Notes: generated from the sequence alone by a model not told the origin. Positions 45,405 through 55,113 are shown, counted from the stretch's first letter. The stretch: DNA of 64,000 bases from Diaphorobacter sp. HDW4A (GCF_011305995.1 NZ_CP049910.1:2418001-2482000); one strand, 5' to 3'. Translations and numbers: made by a program.

Positions 45405-46916
45405 TCAGGCCTGGTCGGTGGACGTCGCCAGTTGAATGCGCAGCTCGCGCTTCAACACCTTGCCCGATGGATTGCGCGGCAGCGCTTCGCAGATCACCAA
45501 CCGCTTGGGCGTCTTGAAGCCGCCGAGCTTGCCGCTGCAATGCGTGCGCAGTTCGTCGAGCGTGAGCGATGTGCCGGGCTTGAGGACCACGGCGGCGGTC
45601 ACGCATTCGCCCCATTGCGCATCGGGCAGGCCGATGGCCGCGACCTCGGCGACCTGCGGCAGTTCACAGACCACGCGCTCGACCTCAGACGAGGCGATGT
45701 TTTCGCCGCCGCTGATGATCATGTCCTTCTTGCGGTCGGTGAGGTACAGAAAGCCGTCCGCATCGAGATACCCCACATCGCCCGAGCGGAACCAGTCGCC
45801 AATGAAACAGGCGCGCGTCTTCGCCTCATCGCGCCAGTAACCGCGTGTAACCTTGGGGCCGCGCAGGCAGACCTCGCCCTGCTCGCCCGAGGGCAACGGG
45901 TTACCGTCGTCGTCCAGAATCGCGAGCTCGACATGGGCGAGCGCACGACCGGTGGAGCCGATCTTCTCGATCTCGCGGCCGGCCACCATCATGGTGTCGC
46001 CCGAGCAGGTTTCGGTCAGGCCGTATGCATCCACATAGCGCGCGTTGGTGAACAGCCCGGTGAATTCGCGGATGCGTTCCTCGGGCGTGCGCTCACCACC
46101 GCCGATCAACCAGCGAAAGCTGCCAAGGTCGTGTTGTGCGCGGCCTGGATGGCTCAGGCAACGGTTGAGCATCACTGGCGCCATCCAGCCGCCGGTCACC
46201 TGCTCGCTGGCAATCAGCGAGAGCGCGCGGTCGGTGTCGAAGTCGCGCTCGAGCACCAGCGCGCCGCCCGCCATCCACAGCGCAATACCGGGCAGGTCGT
46301 AGGCCCCCACGTGGTAGAGCGGCCCCACCACCAGCAACTTGTCGGTCTTGCCAAGGCCGAGCGCAGTGATGTGATCGAGACACTTCCAGGCCATGTTGCC
46401 GTAGGTGTGCATCACGCCCTTGGGGCGATCCGTCGTGCCGCTGGTGTACATCAGGCGGTAGAGATCATCGGGCCGCGATGGGTGCTGCGGCACGTCGGCC
46501 AACTGCTCGCCCGCAGAAAGCACACCGCTGTCGTTCTGCGCCGCTTCGTTCACCCAGATGGTCTGCAGCGCATCGGGCACCGAGGCACGCAGTTCCTCAT
46601 CGGCCAGCAGCAGGCGCACGCCCGCATGCCCGGCGATGTAGTCCACCTCGTCCTTTCCGAGCCGGTAGTTCACCGGCAGGAACACCGCGCCAATGTGGCT
46701 GATGGCGAGCGACAGCTCAAGAAACGCGGCGCTGTTCTTCATGAGCAGCGCGACCACATCGCCCGCCCGCATGCCGCGCGCCGCCAGCAGCGCGGCTGCG
46801 CGCTCCACACGCTGCTGCAACTGCGCATAGCTCAGGCGCTGGCCGCCGTACACCAAGGCCAGCCGTTCGGGCTCGGTGCGCGCCCACCAGGCCACACTGG
46901 CACTGACTGACACCAT
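45405..46916 (-). CDS. AMP-forming acyl-CoA synthetase
   Basis: 503 residues. The P-loop is YTSGTTDRPKGVMHT (Asp replacing the common Gly), then DAYGLTETCSGD, GDWFRSGDVGYLD and the C-terminal catalytic Lys in NPSGKVLKRELR. It activates a carboxylic acid to its CoA ester through an acyl-adenylate and is the likely entry enzyme of the operon's pathway. The short length and motif set recall long-chain, feruloyl or steroid-type ligases, but the substrate cannot be read from sequence. It lies between a dehydrogenase and a Bug gene. Confidence 0.92.
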   Translation of the reverse strand: MVSVSASVAWWARTEPERLALVYGGQRLSYAQLQQRVERAAALLAARGMRAGDVVALLMKNSAAFLELSLAISHIGAVFLPVNYRLGKDEVDYIAGHAGVRLLLADEELRASVPDALQTIWVNEAAQNDSGVLSAGEQLADVPQHPSRPDDLYRLMYTSGTTDRPKGVMHTYGNMAWKCLDHITALGLGKTDKLLVVGPLYHVGAYDLPGIALWMAGGALVLERDFDTDRALSLIASEQVTGGWMAPVMLNRCLSHPGRAQHDLGSFRWLIGGGERTPEERIREFTGLFTNARYVDAYGLTETCSGDTMMVAGREIEKIGSTGRALAHVELAILDDDGNPLPSGEQGEVCLRGPKVTRGYWRDEAKTRACFIGDWFRSGDVGYLDADGFLYLTDRKKDMIISGGENIASSEVERVVCELPQVAEVAAIGLPDAQWGECVTAAVVLKPGTSLTLDELRTHCSGKLGGFKTPKRLVICEALPRNPSGKVLKRELRIQLATSTDQA

Positions 46917-46953
46917 TTTTCGTCTCCTTGAATCGTTGTTTCGATGGCCGTGC

Positions 46954-48126
46954 TCAATAACCCTTAGGCATCTTGAGTTCGTGGTTGGCCACGTAGTTCA
47001 GGATCATTTCTTCCGAGACCGGCGCAAAGCGGAACAGACGGCAGTCGCGCCACAGTCGCTCGACGTGGAATTCCTTGGCGTAGCCCATGCCGCCCATGGT
47101 CTGCATCGCGCGCTCGGTGGCCTTGGCGACAGCCTGCGCGGCGATCAGCTTGGCGGCGTTGGCCTCGTTGCTGTAGGGAAGATCCATGTCGAAATTGGTC
47201 GCGGCCTTGTAGTTCAACAGGCGCGCGGATTCGACCTCCACATGGCATTGCGCGAGTGGAAACTGCAGACCTTGGTAGCTGCTGATCGGCTTGTCGCCGA
47301 ACACCTTGCGGTCGTTGGCATAGTCCACGGCCAGCTTGATCGCGAGCTCGCCCGTGCCCACCAGTCCGGCGGTGGTCACCATGCGCTCGGTGTTGAGCAC
47401 ATCAAGTAGTTCGCGCCAACCCTTGTGCAGCGTGCCGATCAGCTCGTCAGGCTCGATACGCACGTTGTCGAAGAACACGCTGCTCGAATCGAGCGTGCAG
47501 GTGCCCAGCTTATCGATGGGCGTGTGCGAGAGGCCTTCGCGCTTCACATCGATCATGAACATGGTGAGACCATCGGTGCGCGAGGTGGAATCCTGCAACT
47601 TCTTGGTGCGTGCGATCACCAGCATCTTGTCGGCGGATTCGACGCCGGTGATCCAGATCTTGCGGCCGTTCAGGCGCCAGCCATCACCATCCTGCGTGGC
47701 AAAGCTTTTTATCTCCAGCGTGTTGGTGCCCGCATCGGGCTCGGTCAGCGCCATGCAGAAGTTCATCTCGCCGCTGATGATCTTGGGCAGCAGCTCCTTC
47801 TTCATCTTCTCGTTGCCGAAGCGCGAGATCGACACGCCGCCGAAGATCGGGTTGATCATGAACAGCTGCCCGACCGTGGAGCCGCCGCCGGTCGCCGCGA
47901 GCGATTCGACAATCAGCGCCATCTCCATCATGCCGAGGCCACTGCCGCCGTGCTCTTCGGGTAAGGCCACGCCGCAGAGGCCAGCGTCGCAGACGGCCTT
48001 CCAGTACTCGGTGGGGAAGGACTTTTCCGCGTCCTTCTTGCGCCAGTATTCCAGCCCGAAACTCTCGCCGATCTGGCGAGCCGTTTCAATCATCATGCGC
48101 TGTTCGTCGTTGAGTCGGAAGTCCAT
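46954..48126 (-). CDS. Acyl-CoA dehydrogenase
   Basis: 390 residues. MDFRLNDEQRMMIETARQ at the N-terminus, CMALTEPDAGTNTLEIKSFA and GRKIWITGVESADKMLVIART in the middle, and GGMGYAKEFHVERLWRDCR at the C-terminus. The final segment reads FAPVSEEMILNYVANHEL rather than the common EGTSEIQ, as in some CaiA-like enzymes. It probably makes the first double bond after the ligase; the two genes are neighbours with 37 nt between them. Confidence 0.9.
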   Translation of the reverse strand: MDFRLNDEQRMMIETARQIGESFGLEYWRKKDAEKSFPTEYWKAVCDAGLCGVALPEEHGGSGLGMMEMALIVESLAATGGGSTVGQLFMINPIFGGVSISRFGNEKMKKELLPKIISGEMNFCMALTEPDAGTNTLEIKSFATQDGDGWRLNGRKIWITGVESADKMLVIARTKKLQDSTSRTDGLTMFMIDVKREGLSHTPIDKLGTCTLDSSSVFFDNVRIEPDELIGTLHKGWRELLDVLNTERMVTTAGLVGTGELAIKLAVDYANDRKVFGDKPISSYQGLQFPLAQCHVEVESARLLNYKAATNFDMDLPYSNEANAAKLIAAQAVAKATERAMQTMGGMGYAKEFHVERLWRDCRLFRFAPVSEEMILNYVANHELKMPKGY

Positions 48127-48185
48127 GCTGTGCTCCGTTTAATCTGCTTGTTCGTTCGTGTGATCGTTCGTCTGGGCGTCGATAC

Positions 48186-49190
48186 TCATTCGGCCTGGAT
48201 GCCGGCGGTCTTGGCGAGCGCCTTCCAGCGCTCGATTTCCTTGGCGAGGAAGGCCTGCGACTGCGCTGGCGTGTCGCCCACGCCTTCCAGTCCTTCGTTG
48301 CTCAGCCACTTGCGCATGTCGTCGGATTGCAGAATCGTCACCATCTCCTGGTTGAGCTTCTGCACGATGGCGGCGGGTGTCTTGGCGGGCACGTACATGC
48401 CGTACCAGACGGCCGTGTCGAAGCCCGGCACACCGCCCTCGGCCACGGTCGGCATCTGCGGCCAGAGATTGGTGTGCTGCGCAGTGGTCACTGCAATCGC
48501 GCGCATTTTTCCGGCTTCGGCGTATTTCTTGGCGGTGGCCAGCGGGTCGATGACCATCTGGATCTCGTCACTCATCAGCGCCGTGAGCGAGGCGCTCGCG
48601 CCCTTGTACGGCACATGCGTGATGGGTGCCTTGGCGGCGGCCTTGAAGTATTCCGACGCGAAATGCACCGAGGTGCCGATGCCAGGCGTGCCGTAGTTCA
48701 CCTTGCCGGGGTTCGCCTTGGCGTAGGCGATCAGCTCGGGCACCGTCTTGACCGGCAGGCTGTTGCTCACCAGCAGCGCGAAAGGCCCGCGCACCACCGT
48801 GGTCACGGCCACGAGGTCCTTGGTCACGTCATACGGCAGCTTGGCTTTGATGCCCGGTTCGGTCGCGATGGCGCCGCTGTGCAGCAGGATGGTCGTGCCG
48901 TCGGCGTCGCCGCGCACCGTCGCGTCGGTGCCGATGGTGCCGCCCGCGCCAGCCTTGTTGTCAACGATCACCTGACGGCCCATCTGCTCGCCGAGCTTCT
49001 GAGCGAGCTTGCGGGCCAGAATGTCCGAGGTGCCACCCGCCGAGTACGGCACGATGATACGCATCTGCTTGCCCGCCGGGATGGCGGGCGTGGTCTGCGC
49101 ATTGACCGGAGCGGTCACGGCGGTCATGGCGCTCATCGCGGCCATGGCCGCCACCACCAGAGTCAGTCGGCGTGTGAACTTGAATTGCAT
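48186..49190 (-). CDS. Bug/TctC-family periplasmic binding protein
   Basis: 334 residues with a signal peptide (FTRRLTLVVAAMAAMSAMTA, cleavage near VNAQ) followed by MRIIVPYSAGGTSDILAR and DNKAGAGGTIGTD. The fold is the same as the protein at 44345 but the two are clearly different in sequence, so they may bind different acids. No membrane components are nearby. It stands between the E3 gene (34 nt) and a dehydrogenase gene (59 nt). Confidence 0.92.
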   Translation of the reverse strand: MQFKFTRRLTLVVAAMAAMSAMTAVTAPVNAQTTPAIPAGKQMRIIVPYSAGGTSDILARKLAQKLGEQMGRQVIVDNKAGAGGTIGTDATVRGDADGTTILLHSGAIATEPGIKAKLPYDVTKDLVAVTTVVRGPFALLVSNSLPVKTVPELIAYAKANPGKVNYGTPGIGTSVHFASEYFKAAAKAPITHVPYKGASASLTALMSDEIQMVIDPLATAKKYAEAGKMRAIAVTTAQHTNLWPQMPTVAEGGVPGFDTAVWYGMYVPAKTPAAIVQKLNQEMVTILQSDDMRKWLSNEGLEGVGDTPAQSQAFLAKEIERWKALAKTAGIQAE

Positions 49191-49224
49191 GTTTGTCTCC
49201 TGATGAATTTCTGTTGTTCCGTTG

Positions 49225-50640
49225 TCAGATATGGATGGCCCTGCCGTAGGCGGCCAGCACCGCCTCGTGCATGGATTCGGAGAGCGTGGGATGCGGGAAT
49301 ACCGTCTCCATCAGCTCGGCTTCTGTGGCCTCCAGCGTGCCCGCGAGCACAAAGCCGTGGATCAGCTCCGTCGCCTCGGGCCCTACCAGATGCGCGCCCA
49401 GCAGCTCGCCGGTCGCGTCGTCGAACACGGTCTTGATGAAGCCCGCCGCTTCGTCGATGGCAATCGCCTTGCCATTGCCCTCAAGCGGAAACTTGCCCAC
49501 GCGAACCTTCGCGCCGCTGGCACGCGCCAGCGCCTCGGTCAGTCCCACGCTCGCGCTTTGCGGATGGCTGTAGACGCAGGCGGGGATCAGCGCGTGCGAC
49601 TGCTTGCCGCTGCGCTGACCAGCGATGTGCTCCACGCATTCGATGCCCTCGTGGCTGGCCTTGTGCGCGAGCATCGGCGCACCGGCCACGTCGCCGATGG
49701 CGAAGACGCCGGGCTCGGCTGTCTGTCCCCAATCACCGGTCTGGATGCAGCCGCGATCCACCGCGACGCGGGTCTTGTCGAGGCCAAAACCTTCGGTGTT
49801 GCCGACCAGTCCAATGGCGACGAGCACGCAATCCGCATCGAGCTGGTGCTTTGCAGCGCCCTGCTCCACCTGCAGCTCGACACCGTTTGCGCCCACCTTG
49901 GCATCGACAAGCCGCGCGTCAGTCATGAAGCGGATGCCCTCCTTGGCCATCGCCGCCTGCACAAAGGCGCTCACGTCCTCATCACCCGCAGGCAGCGCGC
50001 GCGGCGCGGCCTCGATGACGGTGACCTTGGAGCCGAGCGCGGCATAGAAGCTCGCGAACTCCATGCCAATGGCGCCTGCGCCGATCACGGCCAATGTGGC
50101 TGGCACTTGCTTAGCAGAAAGCGCATCGCGATAACCCCAGACACGCTTGCCGTCAAACGGCAGCATCGGCAATTCACGGGCTCGCGCGCCGGTCGCGATG
50201 AGGGTGTTCTTCGCCTTGATGGATTGCTTCGCGCCCTGTGCGTCTGTCAACTCGATCACGCCTTGGCCCGCCAGTTGTGCCGAGCCCATGAACACCGTCA
50301 CGCCCGCCTTCTTGAGCAGATGGGCGACGCCTCGATTGAGCCGTTGCGATACCTGGCGCGAGCGCGCCATGACCTTGGTGAAATCGACCGTGGGCTCACC
50401 CACCGTGATGCCGAGTGCATCGGCGTGGCTGATGCGGCGCAGCGTGTCGGCCGTGTGCAGCAGCGCCTTCGTTGGAATGCAACCCCAGTTCAGGCAGATG
50501 CCACCGAGGTTTTCGCGCTCGACCAGCGCGGTACGCAGTTGGAGCTGTGCGGCCCGGATAGCGGCCACATAGCCGCCGGGGCCGCCGCCGATGACGACGA
50601 CGTCGAACTCGTTGGGAGTTTTGGATTCTGTGACCATCAT
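49225..50640 (-). CDS. lpdA: Dihydrolipoamide dehydrogenase (E3)
   Basis: 471 residues. GGGPGGYVAAIRAAQL binds FAD, the redox disulfide is in ENLGGICLNWGCIPTK, GAGAIGMEFA binds NAD, and the C-terminal HPTLSESMHEAV holds the His-Glu pair of the interface. It reoxidises the lipoyl group of the E2 encoded just upstream. The start ATG overlaps the E2 stop. A dedicated E3 rather than the housekeeping one suggests a pathway-specific 2-oxoacid or acetoin-type complex. Confidence 0.94.
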   Translation of the reverse strand: MMVTESKTPNEFDVVVIGGGPGGYVAAIRAAQLQLRTALVERENLGGICLNWGCIPTKALLHTADTLRRISHADALGITVGEPTVDFTKVMARSRQVSQRLNRGVAHLLKKAGVTVFMGSAQLAGQGVIELTDAQGAKQSIKAKNTLIATGARARELPMLPFDGKRVWGYRDALSAKQVPATLAVIGAGAIGMEFASFYAALGSKVTVIEAAPRALPAGDEDVSAFVQAAMAKEGIRFMTDARLVDAKVGANGVELQVEQGAAKHQLDADCVLVAIGLVGNTEGFGLDKTRVAVDRGCIQTGDWGQTAEPGVFAIGDVAGAPMLAHKASHEGIECVEHIAGQRSGKQSHALIPACVYSHPQSASVGLTEALARASGAKVRVGKFPLEGNGKAIAIDEAAGFIKTVFDDATGELLGAHLVGPEATELIHGFVLAGTLEATEAELMETVFPHPTLSESMHEAVLAAYGRAIHI

Positions 50641-51845
50641 TGCACCAACAATCCCGCAGGTTGCGACAGCGCCTGCACGATGCGCTTGAGGAACTTCAGC
50701 GCCGTGACGCCATCGAGCACGCGGTGGTCGGCCGACAGCACCATGCCCATTTCGCGGCGGATCACGGGCTGGCCGTTCGCGTCGGGGCGGAACAGCTCGC
50801 GCACGCTGCCCACGCCCAGAATCATGGCCTGGCCGGGATTGATGATGGAGGCCATATAGGTCACGTCATGCATGCCCGCGTTGGACACGGTGATCGCGCC
50901 GCCCTGCATTTCTGCGGCGCTCAAGCGGCCCGCCTGCACCCGACCGATCAGCTCGGCAGACTGCCTTGCGACCACGCCAAGGCTCTGCTGGCCCACCGCA
51001 CGCAGCACCGGTACCATCAGGCCCTTGTCGCTGTTCACCGCCATGCCGACATCGGACGCGCCGAGGCTCAGAATGCCTTGATCGGTCCACACGCGATTCA
51101 CCTCGGGCATGGCATCGAGCGCCTGCCCGACTGCCGCGAGCACGAAATGGTTGAGCGTAAGTTTCTGGCGGGTTTGCGCCGCGTTCATCTGTTGGCGCAA
51201 CTGCATGAGCGCGCTGACCTCGGCCTCGACCGACAGATAGAAATGCGGAATCTGCTGCTTGGCCTGCGTGAGGCGCTGGGCAATCGTGCGCTCCAGGCCG
51301 CTGGGCTCGCGCAACGTGCCTGCGGCCTGCGCCGGTGCCGTCTGTTGCGTCACCGTTTGCGGTTTGGATTCGCTTGCGGACAGCACATCACGCGCACGGA
51401 TTCGCCCGCGCGGGCCGGAGCCCGACACCGCGGCCAGATCAACACCCTTCTGCTGCGCGATGCGGCGCGCCAAGGGCGTCACTGGAACACGCTGTCCCGC
51501 TGGAACTGCAGCCACAGCAGGAGCGGAAATGACTTGTGCTGCGGGCTTGGTATCAACAGGCACCGCCGGAGCAACCGCCACCGGCGCGGCGACGCCCTCG
51601 CCCGCCACGCCGTCATCCCAGTAGCCGATCACCGCGCCGCAGGGCAGCGTTGCGCCAACTTCAGCCACGGATTCGAGCATCACGCCGTCGGCTTCCGCGC
51701 CGATCTCGTTCGCAGCCTTTTCGGACTCGACCACGAAGATGCTCTGCCCGGCCTTGAAGGCCTCGCCGGGCTTGACCATCCATTCGACCAGCGTGCCTTC
51801 CGTCATCGTCAGGCCCAGTTTGGGCACCAGGAGTTCGCGTCGCAT
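50637..51845 (-). CDS. Dihydrolipoamide acyltransferase (E2), acetoin/branched-chain type
   Basis: 402 residues. One N-terminal lipoyl domain with lipoyl-Lys43 (VESEKAANEI), a Pro/Ala linker, an E3-binding domain (PLARRIAQQKGVDLAAVSGSGPRGRI) and a catalytic domain with the His-x-x-x-Asp-Gly motif in ADHRVLDGVTALKF. It transfers the acyl group produced by E1 to CoA. The 3-nt gap from the crotonase gene upstream and the overlap with E3 downstream show tight coupling. The acyl specificity is unknown. Confidence 0.93.
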   Translation of the reverse strand: MRRELLVPKLGLTMTEGTLVEWMVKPGEAFKAGQSIFVVESEKAANEIGAEADGVMLESVAEVGATLPCGAVIGYWDDGVAGEGVAAPVAVAPAVPVDTKPAAQVISAPAVAAVPAGQRVPVTPLARRIAQQKGVDLAAVSGSGPRGRIRARDVLSASESKPQTVTQQTAPAQAAGTLREPSGLERTIAQRLTQAKQQIPHFYLSVEAEVSALMQLRQQMNAAQTRQKLTLNHFVLAAVGQALDAMPEVNRVWTDQGILSLGASDVGMAVNSDKGLMVPVLRAVGQQSLGVVARQSAELIGRVQAGRLSAAEMQGGAITVSNAGMHDVTYMASIINPGQAMILGVGSVRELFRPDANGQPVIRREMGMVLSADHRVLDGVTALKFLKRIVQALSQPAGLLVQ

Positions 51846-51848
51846 GGC

Positions 51849-52640
51849 TTACTTTCCTGTGAACTGCGCGGGGCGCTTTTCGAGGAAGGCGCTGCAGCCT
51901 TCATGCGCATCCTTGCTGTCGAGCACCAGACCGATGATGGCCTGCTCGTGCGCAAGCGCTGCGCCCAGCGGCATCTCCGCGCCATCACGCAGCGAGCGCT
52001 TGAGCAGCTTCAAGGTCAGCGGCGACTTCTGCGCAATCTGATCGGCGAGCTTCATGGTCTCGTCCATCAGCGATTCGCGCGGCACGGTGCGGTTGCACAG
52101 GCCCAGATCGACGGCCTCGGCGGCGGTGATTTGGTTGCCGGTGAACATCAGCTCCTTGGCGCGGCACAGCGGCACCTGGCGGATGATGCGCTGCGAACCG
52201 CCCGCGCCGGGGAACAGGCCGAGGTTGATTTCGGGAAGGCCGAGTTTGGCCTCCGCGGCCACTAGACGCAGGTCCAGCGTGAGCAGCAGTTCGGTGCCTC
52301 CGCCGAGCGCCCAGCCGTTGATCGCGCCGATGGTCGGCTTGTCGCAGATCTCGAAGCGGCGGAACACGCGGTGGATCACCTCGGCAAATTCCTCGTAGTG
52401 CGCAAGGCCCTGGCGACTGTTGAGATCGGCGATATCGCCGCCCGCCACAAAGGCCTTGTCGCCTGCGCCGGTGATGACGATCACGCGCACGCTGGCATCC
52501 TTTTCCAGATCGGTCAGCGCGGATTCGAGCGCCAGCAGCGTAGGCACGTTCAGCGCGTTGAGCGTCTTGGGGCGGTTGATGGTCAGCACGCCCACGGCGC
52601 CACGGCGTTCGCAGAGGATGGGGTTTTGTTCGTCGGACAT
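51849..52640 (-). CDS. Enoyl-CoA hydratase/isomerase
   Basis: 263 residues, complete crotonase. The first oxyanion segment is AFVAGGDIADL, the second GWALGGGTELLLTLD, and the catalytic Glu is likely in LPEINLGLFPGAGGSQ. The motifs fit a genuine 2-enoyl-CoA hydratase. It is inserted between the E1beta and E2 genes, an unusual break in a 2-oxoacid dehydrogenase cluster, which suggests that both activities serve the same pathway. Confidence 0.92.
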   Translation of the reverse strand: MSDEQNPILCERRGAVGVLTINRPKTLNALNVPTLLALESALTDLEKDASVRVIVITGAGDKAFVAGGDIADLNSRQGLAHYEEFAEVIHRVFRRFEICDKPTIGAINGWALGGGTELLLTLDLRLVAAEAKLGLPEINLGLFPGAGGSQRIIRQVPLCRAKELMFTGNQITAAEAVDLGLCNRTVPRESLMDETMKLADQIAQKSPLTLKLLKRSLRDGAEMPLGAALAHEQAIIGLVLDSKDAHEGCSAFLEKRPAQFTGK

Positions 52641-52692
52641 GATGTGTTCTCCTGAATCTGTTGTCTGCTGTACGGCTGTTCTGTTGTTCCTG

Positions 52693-53673
52693 TCAGGCCA
52701 GCGTCTTGCGCACGGCGTCTTTCACGCGATCTGCGGTGACGACGTAGCCCTTCTCCAGCGAGCTGGCGAACGGCGCAGGCATGAACGGCGCGGCCACGCG
52801 CAGCACCGGCGCATCCAGCTCGTCAAAGCCCTCGTCGGCGATGGTCGCGACGATTTCGGCACCCACACCGAAGGCCTGTACGGCCTCATGCACCACCACC
52901 GCACGGTGGGTACGTGACAGAGATTCGAGCACCGCCGCCTTGTCCCACGGCTGGATGGAGCGCAGATCGAGCACCTCTGCCTCGACGCCTTCCGTCGCCA
53001 ATTCCTCGGCCGCCTTCAGACAGATGCCAACGGTCGCTCCGTAGGTCACCAGCGTCACGTCGCGGCCCTCGCGGGCGATCCGCGCCTCGCCGATGCGCAC
53101 GGTCTGCGCGGTGTCGACCTGGCCCTTCTGCGCATACATGGCCTTGTGTTCGATGAACATCACCGGATCGGGATCGGCAATCGCCGCGCGCAGCAGGCTG
53201 TAGGCGTCCTGCGGGTTCGAGGGGCACACGACCTTGAGGCCGGGGACGTGCGCCAGCCAGGCCTCGAGACACTGCGAGTGCTGCGGCCCGGCGCTCAGGC
53301 CACCGCCGTGTGGCGTGCGCAGCACCATCGGCACGGAGCCCTGCCCGCCGAACATGTAGCGTGCCTTGGCGGCCTGATTGACCAGCGCATCCATGGACAG
53401 CGTGATGAAGTCCATGAACATGATCTCGACCACGGGTTTGAGCCCCGTGAGCGCCGCGCCCACGGCCGCCGAGGTAATCGACGACTCCGATATCGGCGTG
53501 TCGATCACGCGCTCCTCGCCGAACTGCTCCAGCAGCCCACGCGTGGCCTTGAACGAGCCACCCGCGTGCGCCACGTCTTCGCCCATCACGATCACGCTGG
53601 CGTCCTCGGCCATGCTGTCGGCGAGGGCCTTGGTGACGGCGTTCACATACCGCATTTCCGTCGTGCCGTTCAT
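52693..53673 (-). CDS. 2-oxoacid/acetoin dehydrogenase E1 beta subunit
   Basis: 326 residues of the transketolase-like family: VIVMGEDVAHAGGSFKATRG, then RVIDTPISESSITSAAVGAALTG, RTPHGGGLSAGPQHSQ and the C-terminal VLRVAAPFMPAPFASSLE. Sequence style matches AcoB and branched-chain E1beta. It pairs with E1alpha, whose stop codon its start overlaps by 4 nt. The complex decarboxylates a 2-oxoacid or cleaves an acetoin-like ketone with thiamine diphosphate. Confidence 0.93.
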   Translation of the reverse strand: MNGTTEMRYVNAVTKALADSMAEDASVIVMGEDVAHAGGSFKATRGLLEQFGEERVIDTPISESSITSAAVGAALTGLKPVVEIMFMDFITLSMDALVNQAAKARYMFGGQGSVPMVLRTPHGGGLSAGPQHSQCLEAWLAHVPGLKVVCPSNPQDAYSLLRAAIADPDPVMFIEHKAMYAQKGQVDTAQTVRIGEARIAREGRDVTLVTYGATVGICLKAAEELATEGVEAEVLDLRSIQPWDKAAVLESLSRTHRAVVVHEAVQAFGVGAEIVATIADEGFDELDAPVLRVAAPFMPAPFASSLEKGYVVTADRVKDAVRKTLA

Positions 53674-54680
53674 GCGCGTGCCTCCTGCTTTCCTGTTTGT
53701 GTGTAGACATCGCGGATTGCGTCCTCGGGCCGTGGCAGCGCATCGGCGCGTGCGGCCTCGGTCGCGGCTTCCACCTCGGCGTGGATGGCCTGGTCGATGG
53801 CGGCGGTATCCACGCCCGCTTCCTGCAGCAGCTTGCGCGCGGCGGTCAGCGGATCGTGCTCATGCACGGATTCGAGTTCGCCCGCGTCACGGTACTTCTG
53901 CGCGTCGCCTTCAAAGTGACCGCGCACCCGCGTCGTGCTGCACTCGAGTACATAGGGGCCTTTGCCCGCGCGCAGCTGATCGGTGGCGATGCGGGTGGCT
54001 TCGGCGACCGCCTGCACATCATTGCCATCGACCTGCGCATACGTCACCGAGAACGCCTCGGCGAGCTTTTCGAGCTTGGCAGCGAACTGGCGCGAGGTGG
54101 GCGAAAACTCCGACCAGCCGTTGTTCTCGCAGACCAGCAGCAGCGGCGTCTTCCAGAGCGACGCCATGTTCAGCGTCTCGTGCAGCACGCCCTCGGCCAT
54201 CGCGCCGTCGCCGAAGAAGGCCACGGCCACGCCCCCGGTCTTGCGCGCCTTGTGCGCCATCGCGGAGCCCAGCGCAATCGGAATGCCCGCGCCAACGATG
54301 CCGTTCGCACCGAGAATGCCAAGGCTCAAATCGGCCACGTGCATCGAGCCGCCACGGCCCTTGCACAGGCCTCCTTCGCGGCCCATGATCTCCTTCATGA
54401 AGCCGGTCACATCCATGCCGCGCGCCAGCACATGGCCGTGGCCACGGTGGGTGGTGGCAAGCGAATCCTGCTTCAGCAGCGCACTCGCCACACCAGCTGC
54501 GACGCCCTCCTGGCCGATGCTCAGGTGGATGAAGCCCGGCACCTCACCATTGGCGAAAAGCCGCGTGAGGGCCGTCTCCACATGGCGGATCAGGCTCATC
54601 GTGCGGTAGAGCGCGGAGAGCGCCTCCACATCGAACGAAGCCGCCGCCGAATTTTCAGCTTTCTTCTTGTCAACTGACAT
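53670..54680 (-). CDS. 2-oxoacid/acetoin dehydrogenase E1 alpha subunit
   Basis: 336 residues from an ATG at 54680 with GGAGGAG upstream; the longer start at 54713 is less likely. TTHRGHGHVLARG, GGLCKGRGGSMHVAD and the thiamine diphosphate motif GDGAMAEGVLHETLNMASLW...NN are present. AcoA (acetoin) is the closest style, with GGSMH typical of acetoin and branched-chain E1alpha. The gene overlaps the end of the MaoC gene by 11 nt. Confidence 0.93.
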   Translation of the reverse strand: MSVDKKKAENSAAASFDVEALSALYRTMSLIRHVETALTRLFANGEVPGFIHLSIGQEGVAAGVASALLKQDSLATTHRGHGHVLARGMDVTGFMKEIMGREGGLCKGRGGSMHVADLSLGILGANGIVGAGIPIALGSAMAHKARKTGGVAVAFFGDGAMAEGVLHETLNMASLWKTPLLLVCENNGWSEFSPTSRQFAAKLEKLAEAFSVTYAQVDGNDVQAVAEATRIATDQLRAGKGPYVLECSTTRVRGHFEGDAQKYRDAGELESVHEHDPLTAARKLLQEAGVDTAAIDQAIHAEVEAATEAARADALPRPEDAIRDVYTQTGKQEARA

Positions 54681-55113
54681 TGCGCTCTCCTCCAGTTGCG
54701 TTGTCCTGTTCATTCAGGTGAAAGCTGCCGACGATGCGGTCCACGCTGTCGTCACCCCGCACCCACACATTCCACTGCCCGGGCTGCTCGGCATTGGCCT
54801 CGCCGCCCGCAGTCACCGTGTCGCCGATGAAGACCGGCTTCACGAAGCGCACGTCGAGCGCCACATCGGCCAGCGCCGCACCGCCGAAATTGCGCGCGAT
54901 GCACTGGAAGATCAGGCAGAGCGACATGGTTCCGTGGGCAATCTGGCGGCCCATCGGCGTTGTGGCCGCAAATTCGGCGTCCACATGCAATGGGTTGAAA
55001 TCGTTGGTGAGTTCGCCGTAGGTCTGGATGGAGTCGGCAGTCACCAACAGGCTGCAGGTCTGCAGCGTCGAGCCCAAGCTCGAGGATGAATGAGGTTTCT
55101 GGTTCATGGTCAT
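54670..55113 (-). CDS. MaoC-like enoyl-CoA hydratase (catalytic, ChsH1-like)
   Basis: 147-residue single hot-dog protein. The hydratase 2 motif is intact: Asp38, Asn40-Pro41 and His43 in TNDFNPLHVDAEFA, then GRQIAHGTMSL. In steroid side-chain degradation ChsH1 supplies the catalytic Asp/His to a heteromeric hydratase with ChsH2. Here a second hot-dog protein without this motif is encoded directly upstream (4-nt overlap), followed outward by a DUF35 protein and a thiolase-fold aldolase, the same set of parts. It hydrates an enoyl-CoA. Confidence 0.85.
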   Translation of the reverse strand: MTMNQKPHSSSSLGSTLQTCSLLVTADSIQTYGELTNDFNPLHVDAEFAATTPMGRQIAHGTMSLCLIFQCIARNFGGAALADVALDVRFVKPVFIGDTVTAGGEANAEQPGQWNVWVRGDDSVDRIVGSFHLNEQDNATGGERNVS

